From Thermoplasmatota archaeon (lineage in GTDB: Archaea; Thermoplasmatota; Thermoplasmata; Thermoplasmatales; Thermoplasmataceae): 33,166 nt of DNA. Location: the NCBI GenBank assembly GCA_023379845.1, contig JAMCPG010000024.1:4352-37517 (forward strand), given 5' to 3'. Of the stretch, positions 31,001-33,166 are shown one piece after another (position 1 is the stretch's first letter; every line of letters starts with the position of its first letter). Under the pieces are notes generated by a model that saw nothing but the letters and a program-made list of their open reading frames with translations, made no database searches and was not told the DNA's origin. The position numbers and the translations under genes were made by a program.

Positions 31001-31190
31001 CGGCCTCTTGCTGTTTGTCACATTCATATCCCTTTCCTTTACTGGCATTCCCATAATGTACGAAATTGGGATGGGGCTTGCCCTTGGTGTCCTCATTGAT
31101 ACGTTTATCAGCTGGCCCTTCTTCGTCCCGGTCGTTATGCTGTACCTGCACAAGTACAACTGGTGGCCTTCGAAGATAACGAAGGAGTGA
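28053..31190 (+). CDS. MMPL-type RND membrane protein
   Basis: 1045 residues from a TTG; a TATTATATATT box at 28013-28024 lies about 35 bases upstream. Organisation: TM1 (about 19-39), a large extracytoplasmic domain (40-485), five membrane segments (about 486-660), TM7 (about 676-693), a second external domain (about 696-865) and a final membrane bundle (about 870-1035). The MMPL/SSD motifs are LGLTTDYMVYIMSRYRRE (about 555-572) and VGLDYDIFMITRVREE (about 940-955), each with the DY/D pair expected for proton coupling. The external domains are rich in Ser, Thr and Asn with many N-x-S/T sites, fitting a glycosylated surface. Likely exports lipids or hydrophobic compounds; cargo unknown. The external part is A/T-richer than neighbouring genes. 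Confidence 0.88.
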   Translation: MFENIFQKLGRKVSKHSGKVIIAWVVILVIFAPFSIVFFQNVNFNIASNIVSKNSMSYESQSLLSKEFGGNGTSGSSDQLIIFANNTDLTDVNVSKIMIQLQDTLESSLANQSGFTGATSIFTELKSGMLLLSNSSQDEFSGALSIAGSVPEIKGLVNSSLNIEYVLPLEYIKVYLDKLANTSGNVSASSQAAYNAVKGAILSGPAGSIAAFQIAYLNSFTKTWNSTLSYDMNKNVSLYYMNASIVDVFSSSLNESLMAIAAAGNTTLLAIFRQMVSINGNFSLFDYLQPAVVSIFLEKQTVTTEITELASNSLSSSLFSTLNTTAASFTSSIYNLTTYSGIKSYVVGLISGSFENIFATNPAYRTNELTLSAFINQSVYTASDPINYSAKLPFQSSKSIVSGWMNNNSISLYPLIPTPYLKSNFVGTKFTSMLLILNFNEKFSSSVTSMVDNQTDVVASQIPGSQFLFTSSSSQSTETSGQFTNGLIIALAIGISLSILLIGIFFKSPVAAFLPLLMFMFSASISLGVNGLLYKEVFHAQVSFITPTLLLILVLGLTTDYMVYIMSRYRRELKAGNEKAAEVSSKWSGHAVFTSGLTVTLSYIVLWLSNIPIFSDSGFTNAIGVAITILIANTLLIALLSKYGRKIFWPVRYSLEGNIPLENSMKKVANFSVHNKKKIMAILVVLTLASLYLYESTATGLDVFGLLPSNQATQIVQGVNYTFGGDVLDRNYVIIQFNSPIYTDASGNITFNSQEMNALQAIELKVAEQPGVSFIDGPTYPFGYSVPYNLSNISSVNAPIYRSTMLGYIGSNTDYAQIEITMSSLAWDPVSSVTTSHLDSNLSALENTYAFQYYMGGTSQGLNDVFSYASSTFMISLPILVIAIFIVLFVQLYAVFTPLRLIIMVLIAVLVALAATYIIISDILHYALIIFLPIFVVITLLAVGLDYDIFMITRVREEMLKGEPTEVAIKQTIEENGGVIITLGLLLFVTFISLSFTGIPIMYEIGMGLALGVLIDTFISWPFFVPVVMLYLHKYNWWPSKITKE

Positions 31191-31278
31191 ATGCAACATT
31201 CAAGCAATTAAAACGATGCTGCTCCTTTATTCCGGGATGATATCACCAGCAAACAACAGGATTGGTCAAGTAAATGTA

Positions 31279-31287
31279 GTTATATTG
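31279..31287 (+). promoter_or_regulatory. TATA box for the GTG-start gene at 31310
   Basis: GTTATATTG centred 27 bases before the GTG at 31310; supports a leaderless start at this codon. Confidence 0.45.
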
Positions 31288-31309
31288 CAATCCGATTACC
31301 CTAACCTAG

Positions 31310-31633
31310 GTGGCGAGTCTGGAGACACAGGGAACAGAGCAGGCCTTTGATAAGTATTACAAGGATAAAATAGTCACGGCGATTGTGGGTATTGAGACGG
31401 ACGTAAACAGGGTCGAGGCAGTAGCTCGAAGCGTGGTAGGACACAGCTATGTTGAGGATACTTTCATAGTAACAGGAGATTTTGACATTGTATTGAAGGT
31501 CAGGTTCCCGGAGTTCTGGACGCTGCAGGAATTCCTTGTGGATGAGTTAAGCAAGGTACCCGGTGTCAGGTCAATCAAGACCATGATGGTTTTGACCACA
31601 ATGAAGGACCAGGGTAAAATAATGATGGAGTGA
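31310..31633 (+). CDS. Stand-alone Lrp/AsnC effector (RAM) domain protein
   Basis: 107 residues from a GTG. It consists of the RAM domain of Lrp/AsnC regulators without the helix-turn-helix: VTAIVGIETDVNRVEAVARSV, then YVEDTFIVTGDFDIVLKVRF with the conserved GxxDxxl, and VPGVRSIKTMMVLTTMK. Such proteins form ring oligomers that bind amino acids or modulate full-length Lrp proteins. Co-transcribed with the UPF0147 gene, whose ATG is 4 bases after its stop. Confidence 0.87.
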   Translation: MASLETQGTEQAFDKYYKDKIVTAIVGIETDVNRVEAVARSVVGHSYVEDTFIVTGDFDIVLKVRFPEFWTLQEFLVDELSKVPGVRSIKTMMVLTTMKDQGKIMME

Positions 31634-31637
31634 GAAA

Positions 31638-31895
31638 ATGGATACCAAACTGTATGATGAGATAGTATATCTGCTGGATGAGTTGGCTCAGGATAACACA
31701 ATACCGAAGAATGTGAGAAAGCATGCCACCGATGCGAAGGCCAGGCTTTCAAACAAGAACGAGAGCCTTGATCTCAGGTGTGCCAAGGTTATGTCTTCTC
31801 TCGACGACCTTACCAATGATCCAAACGTACCTGCGCATGCGCGTACCTTTCTTTATACCTTAATGAGCAAACTCGAAGCCTTTGCAAAATCCTGA
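31638..31895 (+). CDS. UPF0147 family protein
   Basis: 85 residues, all helical. DEIVYLLDELAQDNTIPKNVRKHATDAK and the second half-repeat LDDLTNDPNVPAHARTFLYTLMSKLE are the hallmark of the archaeal UPF0147 family, which looks like an internal duplication of a helical hairpin ('DxxIPxxxRxxA'). Function is unknown. Its Shine-Dalgarno, GGAGTGA, lies in the end of the RAM gene, so the pair is translationally coupled. Confidence 0.93.
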   Translation: MDTKLYDEIVYLLDELAQDNTIPKNVRKHATDAKARLSNKNESLDLRCAKVMSSLDDLTNDPNVPAHARTFLYTLMSKLEAFAKS

Positions 31896-32080
31896 TTTTA
31901 TTTTAACCGAACTAATTCCTGTTGCTCTCATTATCGAATGGCAATAGCTTTGTTGCACTATATCCATTGGCCAAGATCAAAGGATTAAAGATCAGATCGG
32001 TGACAGAAAAGATTTAAACCATATCTCTTTATCATAAATTCGGACAGCACTTCGTATCTGAGGGTACTCCTGCTCCCGCC

Positions 32081-33057
32081 ATGGATCTTGGACAGGAATT
32101 GTGGTCCAGAAGCATGTTATATTCGGACCCGCCTGATCATACGAGGCTAAGATCACTGGTTAACAAGGCCTTCGTCCCAAGAATTGTTGAAAATTTGCGC
32201 CCCAATATAGAGAAGCTTTCTTCATCTCTTCTGGATTCGATAGATAGGTCCGGCCCGTTTGATCTGATGAAAGGATATGCTGCACCCTTTCCTGCTTTAG
32301 TGATAGCAGAACTTTTGGGAGTCGATATTTCATACAGAGAGCGTTTTAAGAACTGGTCAAACGATATAGTTAAGGGTATGGACGCCAGCTTATCGCAGGA
32401 TGATTGGTCAAAGTCAATGAAGGCTACCATGGCTCTTGCATCATATTTCACCGATCTGATAGACGAGAAAAAGAGAAACCCAGGCATTGATCTTGTAAGC
32501 CAGCTCATAGAGGCAGAGGAGAAGGAGGACCGCCTTGGTCCGGATGAGTTATTGGGCATGTGCCTTCTCCTGCTTGTAGCAGGGCATGAAACCACTACCA
32601 ATCTCATAGGAAACGGATTCTATAATCTCCTCAAGCACAGGGGGAAATTCAAGGAGCTCCAGGCAGACAGATCCATAATGCATACTGCGGTGGAAGAGAT
32701 GCTTCGTTTCGAATCTCCCGTCCAGAGGATGGGACGTGTTGCCAAAGAGGATGTCATGCTTTCTGGCACTAAGATACCGAAGGGGTCCATGGTGGCAGGA
32801 GTGATCGGTTCTGCAAACAGGGACCCTGCTGTCTTTCCAGAGCCAGAATCTTTCAATCTGAGGGGAGTGAAGAACCAACACGTGGCATTCGGGAAAGGCA
32901 TCCATTTCTGCCTGGGCTCCCCCTTGCAAGGATGGAGGGTTCTATCGCTTTTAATGGCTTGCTCGACAGTTTTCCAGAGGCGCAATTAAATGGCCCAGTT
33001 GTGTGGGAGCGGAATACTGTGATGCGTGGCTTGAAAAGCCTTGAAGTTACGGCATGA
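32081..33057 (+). pseudogene. Cytochrome P450, frameshifted and N-terminally incomplete
   Basis: The frame from 32081 carries SDPPDHTRLRSLV (15-27), the I-helix AGHETTT (167-173), the K-helix ExxR (E206-R209) and the haem-ligand motif FGKGIHFCLG (270-279, Cys277), then runs into an unrelated tail ending at 32989. In the next frame, from 32926 to 33057, the sequence continues as the expected P450 C-terminus (ARMEGSIAFNGLLDSFPEAQ and on to RGLKSLEVTA). One missing G at the CTTGCAAGG around 32926 explains this. The start is also incomplete: in-frame codons 32018-32080 read like P450 (KFGQHFVS), with a stop at 32015-32017 and no start codon, so about 40-50 N-terminal residues are missing. It may be a pseudogene or contain sequencing errors. 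Confidence 0.82.
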
Positions 33058-33149
33058 AATTGCTGTAATACTAATAAGGCAACCATGATCTTGAGTAGCA
33101 TAGTTTAAGCTAAATATTTATAGAATTATAATATTGCAGTGCGATCAAC

Positions 33150-33166
33150 TTGCCGATATCTGAAGA
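33150..33166 (+). CDS. Possible start of a gene running off the window
   Basis: TTG at 33150 opens a frame (MPISE...) to the window edge. An A/T block (AATTATAATATT, about 33124-33135) centred about 21 bases upstream resembles a leaderless promoter. Only five codons are visible, so this is weak. Confidence 0.2.

Noticed and set aside
30747-31199. 150-codon open frame antisense to the MMPL gene end
   Set aside because: The plus strand codes conserved MMPL membrane segments; the minus-strand peptide is Tyr/His/Lys-rich nonsense.
32853-33101. 82-codon minus-strand frame over the P450 3' end
   Set aside because: The plus strand codes the P450 haem region and its frameshifted C-terminus, which explains this region better.
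1-33166. CRISPR arrays, insertion sequences, integrase/attachment sites
   Set aside because: No regularly spaced repeats, transposase-like or integrase-like proteins were seen. The tRNA-Tyr gene has no visible duplicated 3' end nearby.

Overview
The window reads as chromosome of a thermoacidophilic archaeon of the Thermoplasmatales (Thermoplasma/Ferroplasma relatives). The basis is a zinc-type glucose 1-dehydrogenase closely resembling Thermoplasma GDH, a KDG aldolase of the Entner-Doudoroff type, a Thermoplasma-like FolD, an archaeal UPF0147 protein, an intron-bearing tRNA-Tyr with a C1-G72 pair and no encoded CCA, an archaeal TPP riboswitch, and many TATA-like boxes about 25 bases ahead of start codons (leaderless mRNAs). 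Genes are short, closely packed and lie on both strands. I saw no CRISPR array, transposase or rRNA.

Layout. 1-49: start of a probable ribosomal protein L7Ae gene leaving the window on the minus strand. 429-1958: orphan two-domain protein ending in a nucleoside phosphorylase-like domain, a candidate conflict/abortive effector. 2057-3599 (-): KDG aldolase and an unknown protein. 3895-5746 (+): branched-chain aminotransferase overlapping an unknown protein. 5830-6654 (+): small zinc-motif and membrane proteins. 6663-9391 (-): three-gene module of coiled-coil protein, SPFH protein with three zinc ribbons, and a zinc-ribbon/glycine-rich protein. 9533-15197: transporters (three MFS, one SLC13-type with RCK_C domains), the last controlled by a TPP riboswitch and a 24-codon leader ORF. 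15211-19049: membrane protein, CBS protein, DEDD exonuclease, SDR sugar dehydrogenase, a possible RHH protein with an operator-like array, and an unknown protein. 19050-26017: biosynthetic block with purC, THUMP-like methyltransferase, ribA, gdh, folD, a GNAT acetyltransferase and purK-purE. 26165-27671: small Lys-rich protein, SRPBCC protein, FabG-like SDR. 27795-27897 (-): tRNA-Tyr. 28053-31190: giant MMPL/RND protein. 31310-31895: stand-alone RAM-domain protein plus UPF0147 protein. 32081-33057: cytochrome P450 broken by a one-base frameshift.

How the genes fit together. Glucose dehydrogenase (a second, SDR-type candidate lies at 17021) and KDG aldolase are the first oxidation and the cleavage steps of the non-phosphorylated Entner-Doudoroff route. 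purC, purE and purK with folD supply purine synthesis and one-carbon units, and ribA drains GTP toward flavins. The SPFH/zinc-ribbon/coiled-coil operon looks like a membrane-organising or envelope-stress module. The most notable regulatory feature is the TPP riboswitch whose conserved 3' core doubles as the Shine-Dalgarno sequence of a leader ORF overlapping a transporter start. The strongest candidates for undescribed biology are the orphan phosphorylase-domain protein, the SPFH module, and the alternating operator array ahead of the possible RHH gene. Family calls come from reading protein sequence by eye; no database search was run.
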